Shown: positions 11,801-25,083, counted from the first letter of the stretch. The stretch is DNA of 64,000 nucleotides from Coriolopsis trogii (GCA_020543525.1 JAHYIO010000001.1:3596001-3660000); one strand, 5' to 3'. Translations and numbers: made by a program. Notes: a model not told the origin generated them from the letters alone.

Positions 11801-14505
11801 CATAGTGAAGCTGTGACTGGTCAACAACAATAAAGGCCATCGTCATGTGATGCTGTGACTTACAGAGATAACCTGCGATCCCTCCGGGCTTGACGGTGAA
11901 GAGCGGCTTCTGCGATTGATCCTTGTCACTCCGGCTCTTCGTAGGACCACCCGTTTGCGATCCCCTCTGACCTGTCGAGAATGACGAATCCGACCGTGAC
12001 CATGACCGTTCATGCACATGTTCGGTCTTCGGCTTCTCCACCTTTGGCTGCTTGGCAGCCTTCTCGCCCTCGCCCGACCCATCTTCAACCGGGAGGATGA
12101 CGTCCAAGAACCCATCAATGACATAGAATAGGCCTGTTCGATCCGACTAAGTATCGACGTCCGCGAAAAAGTCATTACAGGGCGAGCCACGCACCGGTGT
12201 TCCTCTCTCCGGCCTTGGCCAAGATCGAGCCTGCAGGGAAAAACAAGATCTCGACCTCGTTGTCGAGGTTACTCATATACCCGTCCGCGTAGAAAGACGA
12301 CGAGCTGTCCGTCCGACTGCTGCTCGCGTCATCCACCCCGATCTCCAGCAAGCTCAGCGACCCAAACGACGAGTTGAATCCTCCGCGGCGCGAGATCCCG
12401 CCGTCGCTCGGGGAGAAGCGGGGAGACGCCTCGGAGGAGTCCCCGCCGCTGAGGGGAGGCTGGATTAGCCCGATCGACTTGGCAATGCACGACATGACTT
12501 CTTCCCGTAGGTCGAACTCGTCCGTCGACAGCCTCTGACCTCCGTAGCTCGACGGTTGCTGAAGCGGCTCGACTCGTGGTGTTGGTGCGCCTGTCGTGCT
12601 GACTCCGCTCGGCATCCGCGCGATGGGCTTGGGCCTATCCGTGTAGTTGCCAGTGGAAGTCAGCAAGTCGCCCGCTTGAACGAACTGACGCGATCCGTGG
12701 CTCTTCATCGGGGTCACGGGGGAGTATTTGGTCGTGGTGGATGCACCCATAGAGCCCGTCCCCGCCGTCGGCTTGGGTTTGAACTCTTCCAAGAAGGTGC
12801 TTGGAGAGACGTAACTGAAGTAGTCGCTTTCTGAGTCAGAATCGCTAGAAATAGTAACACCATCGAAACGCTGTCGGAGCTGCTTGAGTCCGCCTTGGTA
12901 GAATGACTGTGGCAGGGGATGGCAAGCGATATCGTTAATAGCTTTCTCCGTCCGAAGCACCTCTGTCGTCAACCCAAGGTACTTATGGGCCGCGTTGAAA
13001 GTGACGCGAGAGAAACGCGTCAGGATCACTTCATATTGGTGAGAAGGCTTTCGCTACGAGGGGAAGAGGGGGTAATTACCTTGGACGATGTGGGCTGCTG
13101 CTTTGGGGAACTTCTTCGTGAGCCGTTGGAATGCCTCCGCCGGAATCACAGCTAGTGTGCTGTCTTCGACGGCGCGCGCAACGACGCTATAGTGACTGGG
13201 GGTTTCCGACGCAGCTGTCGTCACACGACTAGAGTAAGGGAGCCTGCCGGAAGGAGTCCTCGAGTATCGTGATTCGCGCGACACAGATCTCCCGCGGGGT
13301 GAGGCGGCGTCGGCAGCATGTACCGTGGACCCAGACGATGATACCGAAGCGGAGCGTGTGCGACGTTCAGGACTATGGGTTAGATCCAGCTGCGAGACGT
13401 CGGAATTCGAACGCTGTAACCGCGTCCTCGGTAGGGATCCTCGAGACCCCGGTGACCTGACATGGTCGTCCAAGGGTTCATCTGGCCTGTCGCCATCTTG
13501 CCAGCTCATCTTGACGTTTTCGGTGAACAAGCTGAGGATGGTGAACAAACTGGACAAGGTGCCGCCGGGTCCAACCTGGTTGAGGAGCTGGTATCCGTTC
13601 ATGTCTTCCTCATCCCACGCGCCCCTTGTCACATTGTGGGGTGGCTGTTCAGTCTGTGCGTATACTTGGACATTGCCGTCAATTACACAATAGAAACTCT
13701 TGTCCTGATCGAGGGAGAGGGTATCTCCAGCCACAAGTCTCCTCGTTTGAAGGTGTCGTGCTAGTTCATGGAATACCTGAGTGAAGAACGTTCAGTCTCA
13801 ACTTACTCGGAAACAAGCAGAGAGACATGGGAACAGCATATAAGGTCCTAAGCATGTGTAAAGCCACCAACAATCCATGATAGGCAGCTGCGTCAAAGTC
13901 GTGCAATTCGGATCGACAACAATGGAATGACCCGACGCCCCGTTGAGAAATTCATACTACTCACTGGTTTCTCGAGGAACCCGAAAACGCGAACAGCTTG
14001 CAAGAACTCATCAAGGTAATTGTGGAAGGTAGGCGGCTGCTCCGGGGTGTTCACATCCGGGTGGAGTTCTTGTGCGTCTGCCTTGACCAAAGGAGGTTCC
14101 TTCAATTGCGTGTATGTGTTCAGGTACCGGAAGCGAATCCAGTAGTTGAGGCCGACAGCAAGCGCAAGGAACAAAAGCGCAAACGACCAGAAGTTCAGCT
14201 GAGTAGTGTCAAGGCAGGGTCAGAAGGGACTTGAACTCAATCGCATGTAACAAAGACTTTTACCGTCAGGGTCATGGAGTAGGAAAGTAGTGCGTAGATG
14301 AACCGGGGCACAGTGATTGTGACGAATGCAATCAAGGACTTTGCCCACGAAAGCAACCATACTGTATAACTAATTGTATGAGGGACTGCAGGCTTACGAC
14401 CGAGGAAATTGTATACGCACAGATGACCCAAAAGAACGCCGAAAGCAAGAGGATGACCGGATGCCTCTCGTTTCCCGATACCCCTCCGTCTGTTGTCGCA
14501 TCCAT
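8831..14505 (-). CDS. NTE1: Lysophospholipase NTE1 (patatin-like phospholipase with cNMP-binding domains)
   Basis: Homologue of neuropathy target esterase, an ER-membrane serine hydrolase that deacylates phosphatidylcholine to glycerophosphocholine. Start ATG 14505 ([16 protein letters not shown]); a 59-nt intron then joins WVI to LWLLSWAKS. Three N-terminal hydrophobic segments follow ([44 protein letters not shown]). cNMP-binding-like domains are at ~13730-13060 ([16 protein letters not shown]) and ~11564-11280 ([17 protein letters not shown].. GDTVGELDV). The patatin domain starts near 10360 with [18 protein letters not shown], carries the nucleophile motif GTSIG near 10110, and the DGG of the Ser-Asp dyad in NMLVDGGY near 9580. 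The C-terminus is [18 protein letters not shown].. and a basic tail. At least ten introns, and long disordered linkers between cNMP domains, typical of fungal NTE1. Confidence 0.92.
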
Positions 14506-15282
14506 ATTGACCAAGCTTTCGGGGGACACCACAAGTGAACCCTTGTAGCCGATGAGAACTCAGCGGAAGTGGAAGAGTATGGTGGCAGAGGGTCAAGGGA
14601 TGGAGGCTCTTGGTCTGAGTTGCCAGAACGCTCGACGTACGTGCAGACGCCCAGGCAGAACATGGCGCGTCATTCACGTGCGCACGTTTCTCCCGGTCCG
14701 AGTCCCGTTAGATAGTCGCTCATTGTCAAGCAGCTGAATTGTGCTACGACGCTCCCTGGTCCCATAGGCGCTGAGTCAGTCTTACGGGGGAGGTGCAATA
14801 GATATTGATAATCGGAGTACAACTTGAGAAATAGACAGGTATGCGTGTGATGCGAATGGGAAGGACATGCAATATCGAATGTGATGCAGGACAAGGCAGG
14901 CTGGGGATCATTATTGTAACGGCGGCCGTGGTCGTAATGGTAACGATGGGAGCGAGCACTGTGACATAGCGGCAAAAGGGGGGTAGCGCATGACGTCGAC
15001 ATTGAGAGAGGCTGTAAGAGCGAGAACGCAAGACATACACGAGAACGAAGACGAACGCGATACATATGATGGACCGGGAGGGACAGGTGGTGATGATGAT
15101 ACTGATGTACGAGAGGCGGAATAATACACGGCGCGGTAAGAATACGTGTATGTGTACTGGGAAGTGTCCGCGCAGACGTGTGTGGATTACATACATGCGT
15201 ATTAACCTATTTCCATGGCACTGTGAGCACATGACTACGAGATCGAGAAAAAGAAGACGTACAAATTACGAATACTTTTGCA
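14506..15282. other. Intergenic between NTE1 start and homeobox stop
   Basis: Upstream region of NTE1 and 3' flank of the homeobox gene, with CA/TG-rich low-complexity stretches. No gene recognised. Confidence 0.45.
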
Positions 15283-17085
15283 CTAGTGCACAACAGTACC
15301 GTGGTGGAAGCTCAATAATAGTAGAGCGTCCTCCATCTTCACACCAGTATCCAGCTCGGGCTTCGCAGCCAAAGCAGTCTTCTCGACCTCATACTGCGCG
15401 TACTCGAGCGGATACCGTTCGATGGATGCCTTCGTTTCCCGTACGTGTGGGTGGACCAGGGGAAGCGTCAGACTAGAGGTAGACGCAACAACCGAAGGGG
15501 GTGGAGAAGACTCGGGAGAAGGTGTGACAGCCTCCGGCATATCCTCGTCGCTATTGAGATCCGAATGCGAGTGCGCTAAAGGGACACGCGTGTATAATGG
15601 GCGACGATGATTGATCTTCTCTTCGGTCTCGATCTTGATGTATTCGACACCCGACGTCGAAGTAGCACTTGGCGTCGCCATTCTCGAGACACTGGCGTGA
15701 GTGCTTGTCTCGTCGTCAGCGATGTCCATCGAGTCGGCGTCGTCGTCCATATCGTCCGCGCTAGCGCTCTCGTTCTGCCGAGCCCGCTTGCGGTCAGACT
15801 GCCGAAGGTTCCTGAACCAATTGGTCACCTTGCCCACGTCCATGCCGATTTCAACAGCCAGACGCTGGCGGTCTTCAATCGAGGGTGTCTTCGTGCGATT
15901 GAACAGCTTCTTAAGCGCCTCAAGCTGCCATGGCTCTGGACGTGTACGACGGGGGCGGCGATGGGAGCCGTCTGCGGAGCGTTCGCGGGAGTGCACGGGA
16001 TAGGGCGATGCGCGCGGCGAAGAAGGTCGACTGCCACCACTGGGAGCGGCGCTGGGAGAGCGGCGCGCGCGCGGCGCATGAAGAAGGGCGGATAATGACG
16101 GGTGAGAGGTCGGTGGTGGTACTGCGAGCGACGGATGTGCGGCGTTCGAGGCCGGGGGGAGGACGAAGGGCGAGTATGCGCGAGAGTGCGAGGCGGATTT
16201 TGCGGCAGCGGCCTCCTCGCGCTTTTTGGCGATGCTGCGTTGGTTCTGGAACCAGTTGGTCACACTTTGGTAACGCCTACGTGATCGAGATTTGTCCGAC
16301 AGAGGTTTCAGGAGACAAGCGCCGGAAGAAGAATGGCGGAAAGGGGGTAAATCAGCTTTCTGATTACGGAATCGTATGACAACCGCAGAGAAAGCACTCA
16401 CATTCCGATCTTGACACCGAGGGCTTCGCGCTCTTCTTTCGATGGATGCGGTTTCAATTCGTAGAACTTTTTCAGCTCCTCCGTTTGCTCGGGCGATGGG
16501 CGCGAGCGGGCTTTGCGCGGCATGGCTGATTCAGAGTCGTATGCGTGTTTATGTTGGGCGTCGCCTGCGTAGAAGAGGGTATGTTGTTGGGGCGCGTGCG
16601 ACGCAGAATGGACCGACATCGAATGGTAAGACTCGTCGTCGGACAGTTCGTCGTACTCTTGCTGGTGCGGATGCAGCGATGTTGGAGGAGCGGACACGGA
16701 CGCAATCAGCGCAGATATAGGCGGGAGCTCGCATTGAGTGAGCGGGGCTTTATGCCGCTTCTTTGAAGATGCGCGTTTGTTCTGAAACCAAGAGTTGACC
16801 GTCTTTGTCTCCCTGCATGCAGATGAGCGGCCGCTAACAATCGACGGACGTGACGGCGTGCGACGAGGAGCATGTTACGTACATTCCCAAACGCTCAGCT
16901 AACGCAGTCCTCTCCTCTAGTGTTGGGTGCTCCGTTTTGTCGTAGAGCTCGTTGAGGGCAGCAAGTTGATTTGGGCTATGGCGGTGACGAGGCTTCTTGG
17001 GTTGTTCTTGTTTGACGTCCTTGGCATCAAGCTTGGAGGACGCGGCGGGAGGCTGCTGCTCCCATAGCGCGAGGGAGGGATGCAT
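15283..17085 (-). CDS. Triple-homeodomain transcription factor (535 aa)
   Basis: Exons 17085-16883, 16812-16402 and 16276-15283 (203, 411 and 994 nt) splice in frame to 535 residues. It holds three homeodomains: residues ~31-88 (RHRHSPNQLAALNELYD .. TVNSWFQNKRASSKK), ~166-224 (RPSPEQTEELKKFYE .. VTNWFQNQRSIAKK) and ~312-371 (TRPEPWQLEALKKLF .. VTNWFRNLRQSDRK). Each has the invariant W-F-x-N-x-R of recognition helix 3, so all three should be able to bind DNA. The tail (residues 372-535) is acidic and Ser/Thr/Pro-rich, a possible activation or turnover region. Homeodomain 1 and 2 are each interrupted by an intron inside the Met codon just before helix 3 (Met68 and Met205); homeodomain 3 is not. 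It is not a mating-type HD1/HD2 pair. Likely a developmental regulator; targets unknown. Confidence 0.9.
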
Positions 17086-18219
17086 GGCGGGCGGGGGAGT
17101 GGCGGATACGGACGGGGGCGGGAGAGGGAGGGAGGGAACTAAGAGGGGAGGGGAGCGGTTTCACGGAAAATGCAGATGCTTATAGCAGGGATGTGAGGAG
17201 CATTTGAGCGAGCTGTCTCACGGCTAATGGATGCTCTCAATCCGTCATCACTACTGCAATTGGCCGACGTCGGCCGGCTGCTGTATGCATGATCGGCCCC
17301 TGCCACTTGTCCTCTGAATCTTTCTACACCACCGCCCCGCCGTCCAGACTCGACCGACATCCATCGCCCCCTGCGCCCGACGCTGCTCTCAGCCGTCTGC
17401 ACGTCGTGGGCTGCGTCTGAGAGCTCGGAAGCGGCTGTATTTGTCATGGAATGTGAGTAAATTGACAGTTGATATGGGTCGGTTAGGGAATAAGAGACAA
17501 GAGCTGTGCCTGTGAGTTCATGCTTGTCCTCGATCCACGTGCGAACGTATCATGATGACTACCAACTCGGTATTATCGGCCATTTATGGGCGCCTACTTA
17601 TAGCAGTTTTACTTGATGGATCCCCCCCTCGCGTCTGCTTCCCCCGGTTTCGGTGTCAGAACTCAGAACGCACGCTCTCTCCTCCGATGCCGTGTTCATT
17701 CCTTTCCAGCACGGCCTCTGTACCGGCCACATCCCGGTCTCCCGACGGATGCACGCTGTGGCTGTTGGATATCCAGAGGACAATGAACCTGGATATCCCG
17801 GACCCTGGGTGGCCAGACAGGGCAGCTGCTTTAGATCTCACGATCTGATGTTATGTATGACGGCTGATACGCGTCATATCTCATTCATCCTCTCTTTCGT
17901 GCGGTCGAGAATTCGTCGCGCCACTACGCCTGATAGAGCTTCTGCTACCCTCTCCAACTAACGTCCCGTGTGCTACGTTACCATGTCTCCCGCCTTCTGC
18001 TCGTGCACTCTCCCATGTCCCCCACCTTAACGCCATTTCCTCCCATGCTTCCCGTCTCAATCCCATCTGCCACTTCTGTCACTCACCTCCGGATATCTCG
18101 CTGCTGTACTCATCTGGGCGCTACGGTTGCTTCCTGCTTGCATTATACTTACACATACAATAGGAGATCCGCTCCGTTCGATAGTCCTCCGGAACATTCC
18201 TTTGCCCCCATCCCAAGCC
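17086..18219. other. Intergenic: homeobox promoter region and PanK 3' flank
   Basis: About 1.1 kb upstream of the homeobox start. Pyrimidine-rich tracts and short open frames only; none resembles a known domain. Confidence 0.45.
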
Positions 18220-20307
18220 CTAGCTTTCCGAATCCTCCCCCTCCCCGATGTTCTTAATCCAAGCTCCGATGGCACCCCTGTAACCCCAGCAGATAAGGTC
18301 GATAGACCGTTGGTACAATGCAAAGACTCACAAGAAGCCTTCATGCCGCAGGAACAGCGCGCGCTTCGTGCCCTTGCTCCAAAACCTGATTGCGTACGAG
18401 AGTGTGCTGATCGTGGCCGCATGACCTGTCCAAGGCACAGCGCATGCCGTCAGTCCATCTGCCACATAGAGGAACCTAGTATGCAGTGCGCAAATATAGC
18501 ATAGCGCACAGGCAAACTAGCGAACGAGCGAGAACATAGCCTCGACTCCGCTCGCATTGTCGACGTCTGTGGCGCAAACCGATTGACGTACCTCGAATGA
18601 AGTAGCCCCCAAAGTAGATCCGATCCAAGTTGTACTTTTCCGCGTTCATGTATCTGAAGCGCGTTCAGTGTGCCATACCACTCTCCGTCCAGAAGGAAAA
18701 TGTGAGGACACGTACGCAATCTGGCCGATGTTATTCGATACAGCGTATAGGAGAGACTTGGCGATGTCCTCGGCCTTGAACGAGCGCTTCGTGCCACCCT
18801 GCTTCTTGAACACCTTCCCGAACGTACTCGCAATCATCGTCGACTTCAGCCCGAGCTTGCTATAGTCCGACCCGTAGATGTCCCCGACGAGCATATCGAC
18901 CGATTCGTTGCTGCCCTTTTCCGACAATGCTAGCATCTCTGCGCGCACACTTTAGTCAGAAGGCGAGAAAGAGGCCGCCACACAACAGAGCGTACGTACC
19001 ATCGAATGTGGTCGCAGGTGTCAGCAAGCTGAGCAGGCCCCAGAGCGTCCCGCCGCCCAAGCTCGTCCCGCTCACACGTTCGTACGACCCATCCTCGTCC
19101 ACCTTCACGATCGACACGCCCGACCCGATGTTCACGAGCAAACACGGCAGCTGCGGGACCGGGTCCTGCACGAACGTCACCGCGTACTTTGGCGGGTCCG
19201 GGCTCGGTCGCTCCAACGGCACAGGCTGTTGTGGCTGCTGCGGGTGCGAGACCGAGTGGATGAGCTCGTCCGAAAAGTAGTACACCTCGTCCGGGATGAG
19301 CGTGATGAACTTGAGGCCCTCGATCAGACACGCCATCTCGTCCTCCCGGTGCACCTCGACCTGCAGCTCCGTCGCGAGCATGTCGAAGAACCGGTGCGCG
19401 CCCCCGCCCGTCGCGATGATCTTCACCCCCCGCCGCATCTCCTCGAGCGGGACCCCGTTCACTTCGGCAGAACGCTCGATGAGCGCGCGGATGAACGACA
19501 GACAGTCGTCGATGTGCTCCGTCTCGAACCGCTCAAAGTTGAGCGAGCCGCCGGGGAAGTGCTGCACCGACGCGCGTCGTAGGAGCGAGTCGTGGAGGTG
19601 GGTGGGATTCAGTGACTCGGGCGAGAGCGAGGCTGTTGCTGTGCCATTGAGGGTGGATGTCACGGATGCAGCGGTGGTCTCTGCTGCTGCTGCTGCTGTT
19701 TGGGGTACCGTCTCCAGGTAGCCATTACAGTGGCCGTTACAGTGCTCCAGGACGGCTGGGGTAAGCGCCCCCTTGCTGATGCCATTGTGTTTTGCGATTG
19801 GTGACGATATCGGGCTGTCCTTTGGCGGAGAGGACGATAATGGCGTAGAGATGTGGCTTGGGGAGGATCCGCGCGTTGCGATCTGGGAAGGAGAGGAGGG
19901 TGGATTCGTCGACCGCGTGAAGTAGATAACCTTGGCTAATGATCCACCAATCTAGCGTACGCCATTGAGATGGTCAGGGCCAAGCTCGCGCGACTCGAAC
20001 GCAGGGACGTACGTCGATAGCGATGTGGGACACTGGCTCGATATAGTTGGGAAAGTAGATGCCGCGACTATCACGCGTCTTCTCGCGCGAATCACATGGC
20101 GGGCATGATCGTCGTTGCAAAGGAAGAAGGGGATGAGCGACATGTCAGTGAACGGTATTGGTGATGAGAAGCATGTCGGGCACAATGTCTGCCGATAGGG
20201 GACGGGACGGGACGTACCTCGGGAGACTCCTCATCCAAAATCATGGCCCCGCGCGTGTCGACCTGGATGGTCTTCGCGGTGGGGAGGGACGGTCCTGCAG
20301 CTGACAT
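18220..20307 (-). CDS. Pantothenate kinase (eukaryotic type II)
   Basis: Phosphorylates pantothenate, the committed and CoA-feedback-regulated step of coenzyme A synthesis, in the cytosol. Start ATG 20307 (MSAAGPSLPTAKTIQ VDTRG); exon 1 ends 20218. The next exon gives YIEPVSHIAID, spliced to IGGSLAKVIYF, the first phosphate-binding loop of the ASKHA fold. Further signatures are ATGGGAHRFFDML (near 19410), CLLVNIGSGVSIVKVD (near 19130), VSGTSLGGGTLWGLLSL (near 19060) and GDIYGSDYSKLGLKS. The last exons encode YNLDRIYFGGYFIRGHAATI and LGAIGAWIKNIGEGEDSES, stop at 18220. A Ser/Pro/Thr-rich and Ala-rich insert (~19900-19640) sits after the first phosphate loop, longer than in yeast or animal enzymes. 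All core motifs are intact, so I expect an active enzyme. The second intron's AAG acceptor is uncertain by one codon. Confidence 0.92.
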
Positions 20308-21541
20308 CCTCCGGGTTGGCTGGGCACGGTTGCGGTAGAGGGTATCGCAGGGAACTTGGTGCAGGTCACTAACGCCTAAGCTGCAGTCACTCGGACGATA
20401 TGCAAAAGATGGAATACCAGCACAAGAACAAGCAGGAGGTATATAGCACAGGAGAGTCGTCGACCAGCACAAAGCCCGAATAGCCGACCGAGGATGGGAT
20501 AATAGCCGGACTCGTCAGACACAAGCTCTGGTCAGATTACAAGCCGCAGCCTCCTATTCGCCGCCACGCTGTTAGCGAGAGTAGTCAGTCGAGCGGCCGG
20601 TGATGCGGCGATGACAATGCCACGTCGTAGGCGGAATGGCTGGGGAGGACGAGGACGGGGCCGCGGGGGTGGGGATGGTACGAGCCATGGCAGCTGCTTG
20701 GGGTTTGTGGCCCTGCCGTGGTCGCACCCATGGGCCATCGGTGGGACCACTTCCGCCATCCGCCTCCCCGCCTTGCCCTTTCTCCCACTCCGCCTCGTCC
20801 TATTCCGTCCGCTCCCCGCGCTCTCCCGCGACATACGAATCATGTCATCTTTCATGTACGCAAGGACCTCGACGTCAAGATTCGGTCACGAAGATACACT
20901 GGCACGCGCGCGAACCCGAGGAGCGGCAGCTGTAGAAACAGCGAAGTGGCTGCTGGCTGTGTTCAATGTTGCAGAACTTGCACCCGTGGCGTCGCGTCAA
21001 GGAAGGTATGATCATTCAGGGCTGTTTCCACTTCAGATGGACATCGAATCCACCCTGCGACTGCAAACTGACAGAGAGCATGAAGCGCGCCGCGATGTTC
21101 GCGATGCATGACTGGTCCGAATCGACACCTTAACATGCCATTCTCGCTCTTGCTGCCGCACAGCAACGCACACGCATACAGAGCTTCGCTTCAATAGGAT
21201 GGTTCCTCCAAAGTACATATCTTCTCTCACTAATATATATATAACAAACTACTGCCGTCACATCGCACCCGTCCGCCCCCAACACATTCTACGCAAGCGC
21301 CGCGTGCACCGAAAACCAGCGACGCCACCACAGCACACTCCCGCAGGCAGGCGCGCGACGAACGGACGCAACGGACACAAGAAGGAGGAGAAAGGGATCA
21401 GGGGGCGGGAAGCCATATACGTACAAGAAAGAGATACAGCGAATTGTTCACTCGAGCAGCGTCGACAGAAACCGGTTCCTTCGTATCGTATCCAGAGTAG
21501 GTAGCAGAAGAGGAGTTACGAGATCATACGGATAAGCAAAC
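20308..21541. other. Intergenic between PanK and chitin synthase
   Basis: Upstream of pantothenate kinase, downstream of chitin synthase (both minus). A GC-rich plus-strand frame at 20611-21111 (166 codons) and a minus frame at 20532-20855 exist but show no domain and Arg/Gly/Pro composition bias. An AT-rich (TA)n patch lies near 21230-21245. Confidence 0.4.
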
Positions 21542-24500
21542 TCAGAGGCCAACCAGGCGCAACAGTAGGTAGACGGTCGACCCGACGAAACGGATGGCCG
21601 ACAGACCAGCCCTACAAACGAGATGCGTCAGAATGTAGTTCCTATGGACGGGCAGAGGGCAGACAACACTCACAGAGCCCAGAAGAGGAAGGTAAGGTAG
21701 GGGTTGAATGTCGCGTCCTTCGTCGACGCCACATGTTCGTTCACCCACTTCGTGAACGCGGAAGAGGTGAAGACAAGGATCATAATGATGTTTGTGCCGA
21801 CCCATGCCAATACGACGTTCGTCCGACTGTTGCGGTCGTGGTCGGCCTGCTTCGTCGCAGCGTCACGGTGCTCCTTCTCCTCAGGAGGCTTGTATGACAG
21901 CGCCGTGCGGGACGCCGACCAGACTTGGTCAATGTCCTCGCGGGCGGTAGGAAGCTCGACCTCCATCATATCCTTGCCATCCTCGCCCTTCACCTTCTTG
22001 GCGCCACCGAGATCCTTGGATGAGCCATTGTCACCTTTCGTGCCCCAAGTGACATCGTGCAAGTTGCACATGGCGTACATCACTGTAGACATGTATCAGT
22101 AAAGCAATTTGGACGCGTCCTACACAATATGATATGCACTCAAGATGTTCACGTCTGAACCAGAAAACAACGATCAGCACGAGATGATGCTTGAAACGAG
22201 GAATGAACGTACAGCTGGGTAGCCAGAACAGGTACTGGATGAACGAAGTGAACATGTGCCATGGTTCAAAGTGCATCAGCGAGCCGACAAAGTAGAGACC
22301 GTAAGTGGCAGCAAGCGAGATGACAATGTCACGGAACGTCGCGTTCGTCTGAATGATCCTGGTCACGAATCATGTGTTAGTTCTCCGCCTAGACGACGAT
22401 GGGAGATGTACTACGGTAGACTTACGTTCCGAAGTTCTTCCATTCCTCGAGCGTCTTCGGCACAGCGAGGTAGACCGTGAACCCAGCACACCAGAGCGTG
22501 ATGACGTTACAGAGACCAAAGAGGACGATGCAGATCGAATACGTCCATTTTGAACCCTGCGGCCGGTTTCCGAGCGAACACACCAAGATAATGAAGAGTA
22601 GACCGAGGTAGAGCTTGAGGAATACTTCGAAAACCTCAGGACCAGCGCCCTCAGCAAGGAAGTTGAAGGCGTCGTTGTTCTTGTCAGAGGTTGCGGAGGA
22701 TACAAGCTGATATTCACCCCGTTATAAGCTCGGGTAATAGTTCCACAAAGGGTGACTTACGAAGAAGAAAGCGAGGTAAAAGTTGGCCAGCGATGTCCAT
22801 GTGAAGAACAACTGGACGGCGTTGTAGATGAATTCGATCTGCAGCAGAATCTTGCGGAAGAAGCCTTGACCAGACGACCAGATGCGGAACCAAAACACGG
22901 TCGCGTGTACGGAGGCAAACAATGAACCGTTCAACCACCGACGACGTTGCGAGATGAACTCTGGAACCTGGATTTCGCAGTCAGTATACAGTTCACCGTT
23001 AGAAATGGATGTAGACGAACTGTAGTGGGCACATCCGTCGCTGCTTTTGCGCTCTTGACATACTTCAGTCTGCATGGATGATTGAGTTCAATAGGGGTTC
23101 CAAGACATTGGCGACAACTTACACCCATGCCTCGCGCTTCTTAGTGACAATCTCGAAGCAGAGAATACGATCCTCAGCGAGATACATGTTCCGCTCTAGT
23201 TGCGAGAAGCATGAGAGGTGATTCCTTGCACGAACGTCTGCTGTACGCACCGAAGAGGCCGGCATCCGAGCCACTTCCGTGCATCGCCTCTCCTTTGAAG
23301 TAGGACGCAAGGGGACCCTTGCCATCCGGACCGTTCTGGAGGGCCTTGTAACGATAGGCGCTGAATGCACCAGGAAGCACGGAGATGTAGCCGAAGACAC
23401 TCTCGAGCGGCTTGTCCAAGATATTGGACATCTTGTACTGTAGCGGGATGTCAGTCCGGCACGACGACATGATCTGAACATGATGCCGCACCTCGAAGTT
23501 CTGTGACGCAGCGAGGGGGCTCTTGAGCAAAAGCCCGCAGGCTTTACCAGTGTCCACGCAGATCCTGGAAGACCGTGATCAATGAGCAGTCTGACTCGCA
23601 GCACGCGAACAGACACGTACTCTCCACATGCACCACCGACGCCGGAGTGCTTGTCGAAGCCTATAATATTAAGTCAGGCGGCGGCAGGAGGTTCATATCC
23701 GGCCCACTCACATTTCCATAGTTCATAGATGGACGTGCCCGTGGGTTTCGTGCCGACGTCGAGAAGGATACAGACTGGAGCCGGATGATCAGTGAAAGCT
23801 CCTTATCTTGATTGGAAGGAAAATAAGCTTACCATTGGGTTGGATGAGGGGACCAAACGCGTTGAAGAACCAACGGTGACTGACCGCCGCTTTCAGCGCG
23901 GCCCGGGACTGCGGTCAGCCGGGTAGCGACGTACCTGTTCAGTTTCTTCTTGTTCTGTTCCTTCAAGCAGAAGATGATCTGCACAGGGCATGCACCTTGC
24001 GAGACCTCACCTCGGTCGGTGACCACGACGTTCGAAGTGTACCTGGAAGCGGGTAAGCATCGCATTGCAGGTTGGCCAGCGTGAGAATGCACCCACTCGA
24101 AGATGTGGGCGGTGACATCCTTCCCTCCGATGGAGTCCTTCGCGATGCCCTCTTGGTAGCAACCCATCTACAAAACGTCTCAAGAAGGCAGGACGCCGCC
24201 ACAGTGTGAGAACACGTACGAGAGTGAGCACCTGGAGGGTGCGCTTGTTGACCTTGTTGCGACCGTCGGAGACGACGCAAACGACGACCTTCTTCCAGCC
24301 GTCTGGACCCCACGTCTTCGACTTGGTCCTACTGCACAGATGCGCAATATTCTTGAGCACGCTAAGTTGAGACGCTTCCATTCAGTGCTCCGCACACGCC
24401 ACAGATAGCAACAATAGCGCGTACGCGTTCATAGTGCGGGTGAAAAGCACTTCGTCCTCGTTATACATGGTCATCACGATGAACAACTCAGTGCGGCGGC

Positions 24501-25083
24501 CCATGAGGTACGGGCGGAGCGTGTACTTGCTGCGCATGAAGTCGTCGGGGTCGCACGTCGCAGCCGTGTACCGGAGCTTGGTCATCTCCTCCAGGTTCTC
24601 CATGCTCTTCGGCACGATGTGCGTCGGGACGGGCATGTCGAGCACCAAGTTCCCCTCTTGGAGGGCGACCTGGCGAACAGATCGCCGCTTCATGAGCTTC
24701 TCGCGGGCGACGGAGTAGCCTGTGCTCTGTTGGTGCACCATGCCCGGCCGCTGCTGTGGAGGGTAGTTGCCCGCCGGGGGACCCTGGTAAGGCATGGTGG
24801 GCATCGGAGGGACAGACACCTGGCTCATTTCGTAGGGGTTGAGGTGTGCCTGCGAGCCGGCATAGCTGCTCTGGTAGGACTTGGTGGACTTGGCGTCCCA
24901 GGTGTTGGAGTGGCCATCGTAGGAATAGTCGGGGGCAAACTGTTGTTGTTGTTGTTGCTGCTGCTGGACTGGAGCGGCTTGGGAACGGGGGTATGCATAG
25001 TTGGGGGATGCGTTGTTAGCAGGGGGGTAGTCGGGGAAGGCATTCGCGCTTCCGTAGGGATCGTGTTGCTGATGATAAGCCAT
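21542..25083 (-). CDS. Chitin synthase, division 1 (class III-like)
   Basis: Plasma-membrane GT2 enzyme polymerising UDP-GlcNAc into chitin. ATG 25083 begins a Tyr/Pro/Gln-rich cytosolic tail ([16 protein letters not shown]..). The N-terminal domain carries [20 protein letters not shown]; an intron then joins RTMNA to [20 protein letters not shown]. The catalytic core shows [65 protein letters not shown], the EDR motif in [17 protein letters not shown] and the product-site motif QRRRWLNGS. Multiple membrane segments follow from ~22880 to 21545 (e.g. [26 protein letters not shown]), ending [12 protein letters not shown]. At least ten short introns. The WGPDGWKK and LCSRTK features match class III enzymes of the division; class is assigned by motif resemblance, not by phylogeny. 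Confidence 0.93.
24940..24966 (-). repeat. Nine-glutamine codon repeat in chitin synthase N-terminus
   Basis: Nine consecutive Gln codons (mixed CAG and CAA on the coding strand) in the cytosolic tail between APV and FAPD. A potential length polymorphism; mixed codons suggest it is not a very young expansion. Confidence 0.85.

Noticed and set aside
15283..17085. Mating-type homeodomain locus (HD1/HD2).
   Set aside because: There is a single gene with three homeodomains rather than a divergent HD1/HD2 pair, and no flanking mitochondrial intermediate peptidase gene is present.
20611..21111. 166-codon plus-strand frame between PanK and chitin synthase.
   Set aside because: Low-complexity Arg/Gly start, no domain and no splice support; most likely chance in GC-rich DNA.
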